This document shows positions 7,938 through 14,736 of a DNA stretch of 15,206 nucleotides, piece after piece. The number at the start of each line of letters is the position of its first letter. Within the stretch, counting starts at the first letter, position 1. The stretch is from CAYHOI01 sp964358175 (GTDB lineage: Bacteria > Margulisbacteria > Riflemargulisbacteria > GWF2-35-9): NCBI GenBank assembly GCA_964358175.1, contig CAYHOI010000042.1:1-15206 (forward strand), in the 5' to 3' direction. The position numbers and the translations under genes are program-made. Under the pieces are notes generated by a model, which was not told the origin of the DNA, ran no database searches, and saw only the letters and a program-made list of their open reading frames with translations.

Positions 7938-7962
7938 AGAGAACAGATTCAAGATGTTCTCT
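7938..7962 (-). terminator. Hairpin around the permease stop codon (weak terminator candidate)
   Basis: A perfect 8-bp stem, AGAGAACA with TGTTCTCT and a 9-nt loop, spans the end of the molybdate/sulfate permease gene and places its TGA stop codon in the loop. A U-rich but interrupted stretch (TCTTGACTATTTC) follows, so it is not a textbook intrinsic terminator. The next gene's possible -35 box begins immediately after it. Confidence 0.4.
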
Positions 7963-9112
7963 CCAACAGTGGCCAAATCCTAGAACTAATGAAATAGCAG
8001 ACAGCTCCGATTAAAACACCCGCAAGGGTATTCAGAGAAAGGATTCCCGCCACCACAAAAAAGACAATCATTAAATCTTTCTTGCGCTGCATATCTTTCA
8101 CTTGAAGAACCAATTCAATACCCGAGAAAAAGAGAAGGGCTCCCAGAATACTTTTCGGATAGGCCACAAAGATGGGAAGGAGGGTCATCCCCAAGCAAAT
8201 CGCTAGAATCATTTTAATGGTTCCCAGCAGAATCATGCTCCCCCCTGTCCTGGCACCATAGGCATATTGAGCTGCCAATCCGCCTGAACCATGGCAGGAT
8301 GGCATGCCTCCGAAGGCACACCCGACGATGTTCATGAGGCCAACGCTGATACTGATTTCCTGCTCACGAATAGGTTTTTCCGGGAAAAGCTCTCGGCTCA
8401 GTGCGCAGAGAGCTATGACAGAATTCAGTAGCGTTAGAGGCAACTGCGACAATCCTCCATGCAGGCCACCCCGTAGAAAATCTGCTGAACTTAGAGACAC
8501 AAAATGAGGGAAGTAGAAACTTGGCCGAAGCGTGTGAAGGATTTCAGGAGCCTTGATCAATGCAAAAATGAACCCTACAAAGAAAATGACCAATGCTACA
8601 GGGACTCGCTGGTATAAAAAGAAAGTCAAAATAAATAGCGCACAAATAATCCCAGGTAAATAACCATCCCACTGAAACCACGCCCCTGTTTTCTCGATCA
8701 TTGCCATGCCATCCATAATCAATTTTAGTCCAATTCCAACTTGAATTCCGCGAACAATAGGTTTGGGTATCGATCCGGCAAGCCAGCCGACAAGTCCCGT
8801 TACCCCAAGAATAAGCAAAATTCCACCAAGCAAAATGCCTGCAGCAAGAACTTCGTGGGATGACAAGCCCTCCGAAATGGCAACTGCCGCAATTGCCTTC
8901 ATGGGTTGGACACAAACGGGTATTCCAAACAAAAGCCCCGAGAGGATATTAAAGAATCCGGAGAAAAATAAAATTGCACCCAGATCCATCCCTACCACCG
9001 TTACAAAAGCTGTCACAAGGGGTAAATACAATCCCATGTCTCCCAAAGACCCGGAAAATTCTCTGCGATCAAAGCGTGCTGAACGGATATTGTTCAGAAT
9101 CCGGTTGATCAT
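7949..9112 (-). CDS. MOT1-family molybdate/sulfate permease
   Basis: A 387-residue polytopic inner-membrane transporter of the MOT1/SulP-related group, predicted to take up molybdate (or sulfate). Both family signatures are visible: an N-terminal half with GSLGDMGLYLPL (21-32) and PVCVQPMKAIAAVA (65-78), and a C-terminal half with GLMNIVGCAFGGM followed by PSCHGSGGLAAQY (271-283). About ten hydrophobic segments fill the rest. There is no STAS domain, which separates it from classical SulP sulfate carriers and favours molybdate. Its ATG overlaps the tatC stop as ATGA, so it is translationally coupled to the Tat genes. Tat systems export molybdoenzymes, so the pairing makes biological sense, but the substrate is inferred from family only. 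Confidence 0.88.
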   Translation of the reverse strand: MINRILNNIRSARFDRREFSGSLGDMGLYLPLVTAFVTVVGMDLGAILFFSGFFNILSGLLFGIPVCVQPMKAIAAVAISEGLSSHEVLAAGILLGGILLILGVTGLVGWLAGSIPKPIVRGIQVGIGLKLIMDGMAMIEKTGAWFQWDGYLPGIICALFILTFFLYQRVPVALVIFFVGFIFALIKAPEILHTLRPSFYFPHFVSLSSADFLRGGLHGGLSQLPLTLLNSVIALCALSRELFPEKPIREQEISISVGLMNIVGCAFGGMPSCHGSGGLAAQYAYGARTGGSMILLGTIKMILAICLGMTLLPIFVAYPKSILGALLFFSGIELVLQVKDMQRKKDLMIVFFVVAGILSLNTLAGVLIGAVCYFISSRIWPLLERTS

Positions 9113-9819
9113 CGCCGATAAACCACCCGTGCAACGAGTAACCCCACCTCAAACAAAAGGAGTCCCGGAATGGCTAGGAGTACTTGGGACACCACATCCG
9201 GCCCCGGCGTGAGCACTGCTGCGACAATGAATATCCCTACAATATAATACCGACGCTGAGCCGCAATCGCCTTCGTTGTCAGAAGGCGAAGGTGTACCAA
9301 TGTGAAAAGAATCACTGGGATCTCAAAGAAGATTCCGAACACGATCATCATCATGATTTCGAAAGTAAGGTAGGCATTTACGGTAATCATAGGAACCAGA
9401 TTTGGGGTCGAAAAACTGAGAAGAAACTTGGTCGCAACGGGGATCATCACCAGAAAGGCAAAACTCATCCCTGCGACACACAGAAGAATTGAAATGGGCA
9501 GAAACACCAAAATTAAGCGACGTTGTTTTTTTTCAAAAATAACACCAACATAAGCCCAAATCTGGTACAAAATAATCGGTAGCGAAAGAATAAATCCGAG
9601 AAAGCATGCCACCTTAATACGAACTGTAAAAGCTTCAAAAGGTTCAATAAAAACGAGAGTTTCAACTGATCTGGTGAGAAAGTCAACAATCTTTGCTGAA
9701 AAAAAATAACTCACCAAAGCTGTGACTAAAAATACACCCGCACATTTGAGAAGCCGCACACGCAATTCCTCAAGATGCTCTAAAAGTGTTTTTTGCGTGT
9801 CAGTTCGTTCGACTCTCAC
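9109..9819 (-). CDS. tatC: Twin-arginine translocase subunit TatC
   Basis: The signal-peptide receptor of the Tat pathway, which exports folded, often cofactor-containing proteins. The 236-residue protein has six hydrophobic segments and the expected landmarks: HLEELR at 15-20, PFEAF (60-64), FFEIPV with E166, and LTPGPDVVSQ (203-212). The start is GTG at 9819; no in-frame ATG lies ahead of the conserved HLEELR. The leader between the tatA stop and this GTG is a run of T with no Shine-Dalgarno sequence, so translation probably depends on reinitiation from tatA 9 bp upstream. The gene overlaps the permease by 4 bp. There is no TatB gene, which fits a TatAC system or a TatB elsewhere. Confidence 0.97.
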   Translation of the reverse strand: MRVERTDTQKTLLEHLEELRVRLLKCAGVFLVTALVSYFFSAKIVDFLTRSVETLVFIEPFEAFTVRIKVACFLGFILSLPIILYQIWAYVGVIFEKKQRRLILVFLPISILLCVAGMSFAFLVMIPVATKFLLSFSTPNLVPMITVNAYLTFEIMMMIVFGIFFEIPVILFTLVHLRLLTTKAIAAQRRYYIVGIFIVAAVLTPGPDVVSQVLLAIPGLLLFEVGLLVARVVYRR

Positions 9820-9828
9820 TGAAAAAAA

Positions 9829-10035
9829 TTATGGCTTTTTCTTGGATTTTGTATCAGAGATGACTTTGGACTCTGCTTCGGAGTTAATCGTTTCTTCCAG
9901 ACCGTTCATTTCATTCTTGAACGCTCGAATACCCCGTCCAAGTGCTTTGCCTACCTCGGGGAGCTTTCCCGCCCCGAATAAGACAAAAACGATGACCATG
10001 ATAACAAGAAGTTCAGTGACACCCAATCCAAACAT
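9829..10035 (-). CDS. tatA: Twin-arginine translocase subunit TatA/TatE
   Basis: A 68-residue pore-forming subunit of the Tat translocase. A single N-terminal transmembrane helix (about 5-20) leads into the conserved hinge FGAGKLPEVGKALG (20-33) and an amphipathic helix through FKNEM, then a charged lysine-rich tail. The length and the FG hinge are typical of TatA rather than TatB. The ATG has a strong AAGGAGG 6 nt upstream. It is the first gene of tatA-tatC-permease and is divergent from the small plus-strand genes. Confidence 0.96.
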   Translation of the reverse strand: MFGLGVTELLVIMVIVFVLFGAGKLPEVGKALGRGIRAFKNEMNGLEETINSEAESKVISDTKSKKKP

Positions 10036-10074
10036 ATGAAACCTCCTTGGGATATTCTGTTTTCACGCTGTCAT

Positions 10075-10102
10075 TGTCTAGCCACATGAACGGTCTTGTC
10101 AA
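10075..10102 (-). promoter_or_regulatory. Probable promoter of tatA-tatC-permease
   Basis: On the minus strand a perfect TTGACA -35 (10097-10102) is followed after 16 bp by TAGACA (10075-10080), a weak -10. It lies 40 bp upstream of the tatA start and is the best promoter candidate in the divergent intergenic stretch 10036-10171. Confidence 0.5.
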
Positions 10103-10171
10103 TCCAGAGTTACGAAATTTCATCTATCCGATCCATTGATCAGCTGGCAACTCTGACGGAATCTTGGCCTA

Positions 10172-10432
10172 ATGGGCATTCGTCTTGACGAAAAGAACCT
10201 GGCTGATTTTTTTAATCTATTTCTGAGTATTCCCTGGGTGGTAGGGATAAACTCGAATACGATCCACTTGCTCTGGTCAAATGACCCAAACGCATTTATA
10301 GACGCTGAACTGAAAAAGCTGAAGGTGGGACTTAACATCTTCACAGGTCCCCTGGCAAAAACGTTTATGGATAAGATTTCATCCTGCTCTTGCGTTAAGG
10401 AAACTCTACTAAAATTGACAAGTATGAGATAA
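10172..10432 (+). CDS. Small hypothetical protein
   Basis: An 86-residue frame I do not recognise. It has balanced composition, with MGIRLDEKNLADFFNLFL, a central LWSNDPNAFID and a Lys-rich second half ending with two close cysteines in SCSC. An in-frame TGA lies at 10154, and the ATG at 10172 has no good ribosome-binding site, so this could also be the 3' part of a decayed gene. The opposite-strand frame over the same stretch is Ser/Phe-rich and looks like an antisense shadow. It precedes the aspartic protease gene by 46 bp on the same strand, so the two may form a pair. No function is proposed. Confidence 0.42.
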   Translation: MGIRLDEKNLADFFNLFLSIPWVVGINSNTIHLLWSNDPNAFIDAELKKLKVGLNIFTGPLAKTFMDKISSCSCVKETLLKLTSMR

Positions 10433-10478
10433 TGTACTTCGATAAAATTGGGTTTCGGAGAGGAGAGGAGAACATTCA

Positions 10479-10862
10479 ATGGGCGTTATTTATACAGAAA
10501 TAGAATTAAGAAATCCGAGATTGCCAGAGCTTGGTTCTATTAAAGTGAATGCATTAGTTGATACGGGATCCGTTCATTTGTGTATTCCGGAGCACGTTCG
10601 CATCCAGTTAAAACTAGACGAAACAGATGAAAAAAAAGAAGTGACCTTAGCAAACGGATATCGATCATTAGTTCCCTACGTTGGTCCGATTGAAATTCAT
10701 TTTAAGAACAGAATCGGATACACTGGGGCATTGGTCATCGGAGATCAAGCTCTTTTAGGCGCGATACCCATGGAAGATATGGACTTGGTTATTAATCCAA
10801 AAAGACAAATCGTTGACGTTAATCCAAGCAGTCCAAATATCGCCGCGACTATTGTCATGTAA
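10479..10862 (+). CDS. Clan AA (retropepsin-like) aspartic protease
   Basis: A 127-residue single-domain protein with the retroviral-protease-type active site D28-T29-G30-S31 in NALVDTGSVHLCIP. The second family feature is ALLGAIPMEDMDLVINP (91-107), the L-L-G element that follows the flap region. Such proteins act as homodimers, each chain giving one aspartate. The closest class by memory is the AF_0612-type clan AA protease family of prokaryotes, whose substrates are unknown. It has no signal peptide or membrane anchor and is presumably cytoplasmic. The ATG has a GAGGAGAGGAG ribosome site. With its upstream neighbour it forms the only plus-strand unit here, next to a broken ATPase gene, which suggests an accessory island. 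Confidence 0.88.
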   Translation: MGVIYTEIELRNPRLPELGSIKVNALVDTGSVHLCIPEHVRIQLKLDETDEKKEVTLANGYRSLVPYVGPIEIHFKNRIGYTGALVIGDQALLGAIPMEDMDLVINPKRQIVDVNPSSPNIAATIVM

Positions 10863-10877
10863 TCACTTCCGGTAAAG

Positions 10878-10914
10878 CGGTTCACGTACTGCGCTGGGGC
10901 GTAGCGGGGAACCG
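10878..10914. other. GC-rich imperfect hairpin between convergent genes
   Basis: CGGTTC (10878-10883) and GAACCG (10909-10914) form a 6-bp stem. Inside it TGCGC-TGGG-GCGTA can form a second stem with one wobble pair. An alternative fold pairs GTAGC (10901-10905) with GCTAC (10915-10919). It lies just past the protease stop on the plus strand and at the end of the ATPase remnant on the minus strand. It could act as a two-way terminator, but there is no U tract on either side; a leftover repeat end is equally possible. Confidence 0.35.
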
Positions 10915-10915
10915 G

Positions 10916-11091
10916 CTACAACACAAAATCCAGATAATTCTCCGGTGTAATCACGTTAAAATTGGCCTTCGGGTAATTGGTACGCCATGCTGTATCAGGG
11001 TCGTTTTCCCCACCCGACGGGGTCCATATAAGACAAGTACTTTTTGTGGGCAGAAGAACGATTCAAGTTGATCATACGCACGGCGAAGCAT
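10916..11091 (-). pseudogene. Internally deleted AAA+ ATPase (AAA_14/DUF4143-like) remnant
   Basis: From an ATG at 11091 the minus strand encodes MLRRAYDQLESFF, then KVLVLYGPRRVGKTTLI, a clear Walker A in the setting typical of AAA_14/DUF4143 ATPases. After about 33 codons sense is lost and that frame stops at 10951. From about 10996 another frame reads DTAWR, TNYPKANFNVITPENYLDFVL and a TAG at 10916, which looks like the C-terminal end of such a protein. Walker A and C-terminus are thus brought together with roughly the whole middle missing and a frameshift at the join. An intact gene would be over 1 kb. The Walker A is certain. The family name and the C-terminal assignment rest on remembered resemblance. 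Confidence 0.7.
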
Positions 11092-11097
11092 ACCATT

Positions 11098-11126
11098 AGA
11101 ATACAAAACCACTCATATTTTGTCAA
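11098..11126 (-). promoter_or_regulatory. Promoter-like sequence of the ATPase remnant
   Basis: On the minus strand TTGACA (11121-11126) is followed after 17 bp by TATTCT (11098-11103). The -10 box ends only 6 nt before the remnant's ATG, so transcription would begin at or next to the start codon, that is, as a leaderless message, unless the true start lies further downstream. Confidence 0.5.
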
Positions 11127-11131
11127 ATATG
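11114..11131. repeat. 7-bp perfect inverted repeat over the -35 box
   Basis: CATATTT-TGTC-AAATATG is a perfect 7-bp dyad with a 4-nt centre that contains part of the -35 element of the ATPase-remnant promoter. It lies 26 bp past the hemL stop. It may be an operator or a weak hairpin after hemL; no U tract follows, so a terminator is unlikely. Confidence 0.5.
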
Positions 11132-11156
11132 GGGATCAGCACTCCCGCTATTTGCG

Positions 11157-12422
11157 TTAATTGAAAAGCACCATTGCCTTCTTGAGGGCTTTTAATTGAG
11201 TCTGCATATGCACTGAGGAAATGAAATTCGCTTCAAATTGGGCGGGGGCGGTATATATCCCCCTATCCAGTAAATAGTGGAAAAAACGGGCATATTGGGC
11301 GGTGTCGGATGTCTTGGCGGTTGTGTAGTCCGTGACAGGTGTCGGTGTAAAGAAAAGGGTAAACATCGACCCAATGGCATTCAGTTGAGCAGATGATGGA
11401 AGCTCGGCTCTCAGCGACCGGATAAAGACTTCAGCCTTGCGATTGAGTTGTTCATAGAATCCAGGCTCTTCGATGATATCAAACATCGCAAGCCCCGCAC
11501 TCACTGCCACAGGGTTACCAGACAGCGTGCCTGCCTGATAGGTATCTCCGACCGGTGCAAGATGCTCCATGATTCGACGAGTCCCTCCGTATGCACCCAC
11601 AGGCAACCCCCCACCGATTATTTTACCGTAACACACCAAATCGGCTTCGATCTTAAACCACTCCTGGGCTCCCCCCCGAGCCAATCTGAATCCCGTAATA
11701 ACCTCGTCAAAAATGAGCAAAGAGTTATGTTTACGCGTGATCTCTCGCAAGAATTCTAAGAAACCATCGTGAGGAAGAACCACCCCCATATTGGCCGGAA
11801 TAGGTTCAACAATGATCCCCGCAATTTCCTCTGAATACTGAGAAAATACCCGTTCAATCGCCTCAATCTGATTGAAGGGAACGCTGAGGGTATGTCGCGT
11901 GAAGTCCGCTGGAACACCCGCAGATGCCGACAGATTCTGCGTAGCCAGTCCAGACCCTGCCGATACGAGCAAGGAATCCGCATGTCCGTGATAGCCCCCA
12001 TCAAACTTGATGATCTTTGATCGACCGGTATAGGCTCTCGCAAGCCTTAGAGCACTCATGACAGCTTCTGTTCCAGAACTCACCAATCTGATCTGCTCAA
12101 GCGAGGGAACATTTCGAATCATACGTTGTGCAAGTGCGGTCTCCTGAAGTGTCGGGGCTCCAAAACTAGTCCCTTTTTTGATGGTTTTTCGGATTTGAGC
12201 CAATACATGCGGATGTGCATGCCCCAAAAGAAGGGCACCCCAGGAATTGCAATAATCGATATAGCTCTGCCCATCGAGGTCCGTAATACGGGATCCCTTT
12301 CCTCTGTCTATAAACAAGGGCACCCCGCCAACCGCACGAAATGATCGGACAGGGCTGTTAACCCCACCTGGCAATACACGCTTTGCTTCCTCAAACGCTT
12401 TGAAGGATCGCTCTGAATTCAT
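11157..12422 (-). CDS. hemL: Glutamate-1-semialdehyde 2,1-aminomutase
   Basis: Converts glutamate-1-semialdehyde to 5-aminolevulinate, the last step of the C5 route to tetrapyrroles, with PLP/PMP. The 421 residues match the family length. Landmarks are LPGGVNSPVRSF (17-28), SSGTEAVMSALRLAR (115-129), DGGYHGHAD (141-149), FDEVITGFR (238-246), the PLP lysine K267 in CYGKIIGGGLPVGAYGG, and TYQAGTLSGNPVA. Its presence means the organism does not need ALA synthase. The ATG overlaps the hemB stop as ATGA, so hemB and hemL, the enzyme's downstream partner, are coupled. It ends the tetrapyrrole run; glutamyl-tRNA reductase is not in this window. Confidence 0.98.
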   Translation of the reverse strand: MNSERSFKAFEEAKRVLPGGVNSPVRSFRAVGGVPLFIDRGKGSRITDLDGQSYIDYCNSWGALLLGHAHPHVLAQIRKTIKKGTSFGAPTLQETALAQRMIRNVPSLEQIRLVSSGTEAVMSALRLARAYTGRSKIIKFDGGYHGHADSLLVSAGSGLATQNLSASAGVPADFTRHTLSVPFNQIEAIERVFSQYSEEIAGIIVEPIPANMGVVLPHDGFLEFLREITRKHNSLLIFDEVITGFRLARGGAQEWFKIEADLVCYGKIIGGGLPVGAYGGTRRIMEHLAPVGDTYQAGTLSGNPVAVSAGLAMFDIIEEPGFYEQLNRKAEVFIRSLRAELPSSAQLNAIGSMFTLFFTPTPVTDYTTAKTSDTAQYARFFHYLLDRGIYTAPAQFEANFISSVHMQTQLKALKKAMVLFN

Positions 12423-13411
12423 GAACTCTTTTTAGATAGAAGTGCAACGGCTTCTTTTGCGTAATAGCTGATGATCAAATCGGCACCAGCCCGTTTAATC
12501 GCAGTCAACACTTCAATCATCACGGCTGGTTCATCGAAGATTCCCGCTTTTGCACCCGTCTTAATCATCATATATTCCCCTGAGACATGATAGGCTGAAA
12601 GCGGTTGCATTGGGAACTGCTGCTTAATCAGAGAAATCATATCAAGATAGGTGTGTGCGGGCTTCACCATCAACATATCGGCCCCTTCTTCAACATCAGC
12701 ACGTGCTTCGGCAACGCCTTGTTCCCTTGTTCGAAAATCCATTTGATATGTCTTTCGGTCACCGAAGGAGGGTGCTGAATTTACTGCTCCCCGAAAGGGG
12801 CCATATAAACCAGATGCATATTTGGCAGAATAGGCCATAATTTTCGTAGAAGTCAGCCCTTCCGTATCGAGCAGTTCACGAATAGCCGACACTTGATTGT
12901 CCATCATTGCGGAAGGAGAAACATAATCCGCTCCTGCTCTCGCGTGAGCCAACGCCATTCTTGCAAGCACGGGAAGGGTTGCATCATTGTCAACAGTGTG
13001 AAGAGGTTCCGTTGTTGAAAGAAGGCCACAATGACCATGATCAGTATACCCGCATACACAAACATCTGTAAAAACAAGTATCGAAGGAAACGTCTTCTTA
13101 AGGACTCGAACAGCTCGCGCGATAAGAGGATCATCCTCGTAGGACGAGCGTCCCAGAGGATCTTTATGAGAAGAATCCACAACGCCAAATAAGAGCACTT
13201 TGTTGATCCCAAGAAGCAACAAAGTATCGACTTCCTTTGTCAACTCATCGATCGAATAGTGGAAAACGCCTGACAGCGTCAAAATCTCGGATCGAACACC
13301 CTCTCCTTCGACCACAAAATATGGGACAATAAAATCAAAAGGGGACAACGAAACTTCTGCGTAACGGTCTCTTACCTCTTGAGACGTTCTATACGGCCTG
13401 AATTGATCCAC
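12419..13411 (-). CDS. hemB: Delta-aminolevulinic acid dehydratase (porphobilinogen synthase)
   Basis: Joins two 5-aminolevulinate molecules to porphobilinogen. The 330-residue enzyme has the cysteine-type zinc site C118/C120/C128 in DVCVCGYTDHGHCG, the two Schiff-base lysines K197 (AYSAKYASGLYGPFR) and K250 (MVKPAHTYLD), and an N-terminal FRPYRTS arm followed by SPFDFIVPYFV. It is therefore the Zn-dependent class rather than the Asp-rich Mg class. The start is GTG at 13411, backed by AAGGAG 8 nt upstream and by the conserved arm beginning right after it. This makes a 40-bp overlap with the end of cobA-hemD. It overlaps hemL by 4 bp downstream. Confidence 0.98.
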   Translation of the reverse strand: MDQFRPYRTSQEVRDRYAEVSLSPFDFIVPYFVVEGEGVRSEILTLSGVFHYSIDELTKEVDTLLLLGINKVLLFGVVDSSHKDPLGRSSYEDDPLIARAVRVLKKTFPSILVFTDVCVCGYTDHGHCGLLSTTEPLHTVDNDATLPVLARMALAHARAGADYVSPSAMMDNQVSAIRELLDTEGLTSTKIMAYSAKYASGLYGPFRGAVNSAPSFGDRKTYQMDFRTREQGVAEARADVEEGADMLMVKPAHTYLDMISLIKQQFPMQPLSAYHVSGEYMMIKTGAKAGIFDEPAVMIEVLTAIKRAGADLIISYYAKEAVALLSKKSS

Positions 13412-14736
13412 GCTCTAAGCTCCTTTTCAGTTTCTTCACCTTGGACATAATAGTGTAAGTCCTCAGGGAAGTTACCATAAAGGGCCTTAAAGTTCAACAC
13501 AGTAGAGGGGGAAGTAAACACAACCCCGGCAAATAATCGCAGATCAAGTACGATCAAATTCTCAGGAATTCGATTGGTGTAAATGGGCACAATATCAACA
13601 TGATAACCCAAAGCACGAAGACCCTCAGGAAGAATCGTAAGTGCCTGGTCTGAACTGGGAAGTAGAATTCGTCCTCTTCTCAAATTAAAATCAGGAAAAA
13701 TTTTAACAAGTCCAGCCGAAGAAGCCGTTTCTGATTGTAGATCAAACCGGATACCCCACTGTCGAAGTTGTTGAGACGTAGTCTCACCGATACTGGCAAT
13801 TTTACAATTATGCAGAAATCGGACATCTTTCCCCGTTTCCAGAAGACGCTTCATAAAGTAATTTACAGAGAACTTACTGGTAAAAATGATCCAGTCCACC
13901 AACCACAACTCTGCGAGAAATCTGTCCAGCATCGAATAATCCTCTAAGGGACTAATTGAAATCAGAGGGGAATGAACCAGCGTTGCATCAAGTCTACAGC
14001 TTGAGGGATCCGTTCCGGTGAAAAGCACACGCTGGCGATGTTGATCCTTTCCTTGTGAAACCACATTGCCAATAATCACAATTGCCGGGGATTCTACACT
14101 GATCGACTCCTCCAAAATAGTTTGTAACGTCGTCAATTGAACAGTCTCTGACGGGAGAGAGGTATTTTGAATCAAGGCTACCGGGGTTTGAGCTGGTCGA
14201 CCGCTTTCTAAAACTCTCTGAACGATCAATGACAGTGAAGCTGAACCCATATAGTATATCAATGTATCCGCTGAGGGCACTTGGATGGAGTTATCGGGGT
14301 GTCCCGCACAAAATGCCACCGATGAAGCTAAAAGTCTGCGTGTGAGAGAAATCCCAGCACTCGACGCAGCCGATAATGCAGCGGTAACTCCAGGAATAAC
14401 CTCCACCGGAATCCCCTTATCTTGCAAATAGGAGAGTTCTTCCCCTCCTCGGCCAAAAATAAAAGGATCGCCACCTTTAAGCCGACAAACCTTTTTTCCC
14501 GACATCGCATGGCTATACATGAGTTCGTGAATCTCATTCTGCTGAATCGAATGGGAACCTTTTCGTTTCCCAACGTGGATAAGTTCGGCACCGCTCCCTT
14601 TCAAAAGGGATTTGCAAAGCAAATCGTCATATAAAATAACATCTGAAGTATCGATAATCTGTTTAGCGCGAATAGTCAGGAGTTCTGGGCTCCCCGGACC
14701 TGCGCCAACTAAAAATACTTTACCGATATTATCCAC
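13372..14736 (-). CDS. cobA-hemD: Fused uroporphyrinogen-III C-methyltransferase / uroporphyrinogen-III synthase
   Basis: A 454-residue bifunctional protein. The first 235 or so residues are the SAM-dependent methyltransferase that makes precorrin-2 from uroporphyrinogen III: LVGAGPGSPELLT at the N-terminus, VGKRKGSHS, RLKGGDPFIFGRGG (about 85-98) and PGVTAALSAASSAG. The remainder is HemD, which closes hydroxymethylbilane to uroporphyrinogen III: DWIIFTSKFSVNYF, IASIGETTSQQLRQWG, RILLPSSDQALTILPEGL and VVFTSPSTVLNF. The fusion is common in C5-route bacteria. I place the start at the GTG at 14736, with AAGGAG 10 nt upstream, overlapping the sirC stop by 8 bp; a TTG at 14772 opens the same frame but has no support. 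It makes precorrin-2 for siroheme or cobalamin. Confidence 0.94.
   Translation of the reverse strand: MDNIGKVFLVGAGPGSPELLTIRAKQIIDTSDVILYDDLLCKSLLKGSGAELIHVGKRKGSHSIQQNEIHELMYSHAMSGKKVCRLKGGDPFIFGRGGEELSYLQDKGIPVEVIPGVTAALSAASSAGISLTRRLLASSVAFCAGHPDNSIQVPSADTLIYYMGSASLSLIVQRVLESGRPAQTPVALIQNTSLPSETVQLTTLQTILEESISVESPAIVIIGNVVSQGKDQHRQRVLFTGTDPSSCRLDATLVHSPLISISPLEDYSMLDRFLAELWLVDWIIFTSKFSVNYFMKRLLETGKDVRFLHNCKIASIGETTSQQLRQWGIRFDLQSETASSAGLVKIFPDFNLRRGRILLPSSDQALTILPEGLRALGYHVDIVPIYTNRIPENLIVLDLRLFAGVVFTSPSTVLNFKALYGNFPEDLHYYVQGEETEKELRAWINSGRIERLKR

Noticed and set aside
10415..10453. Perfect TTGACA at 10415-10420 as a separate promoter for the protease
   Set aside because: No -10 at 16-18 bp; the nearest TAAAAT is 22 bp away, so it was not called.
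10120..10479. 119-codon minus-strand frame opposite the small plus-strand ORF
   Set aside because: Ser/Phe/Arg-rich composition typical of an antisense shadow, with no motif; it covers the ribosome site of the protease gene.
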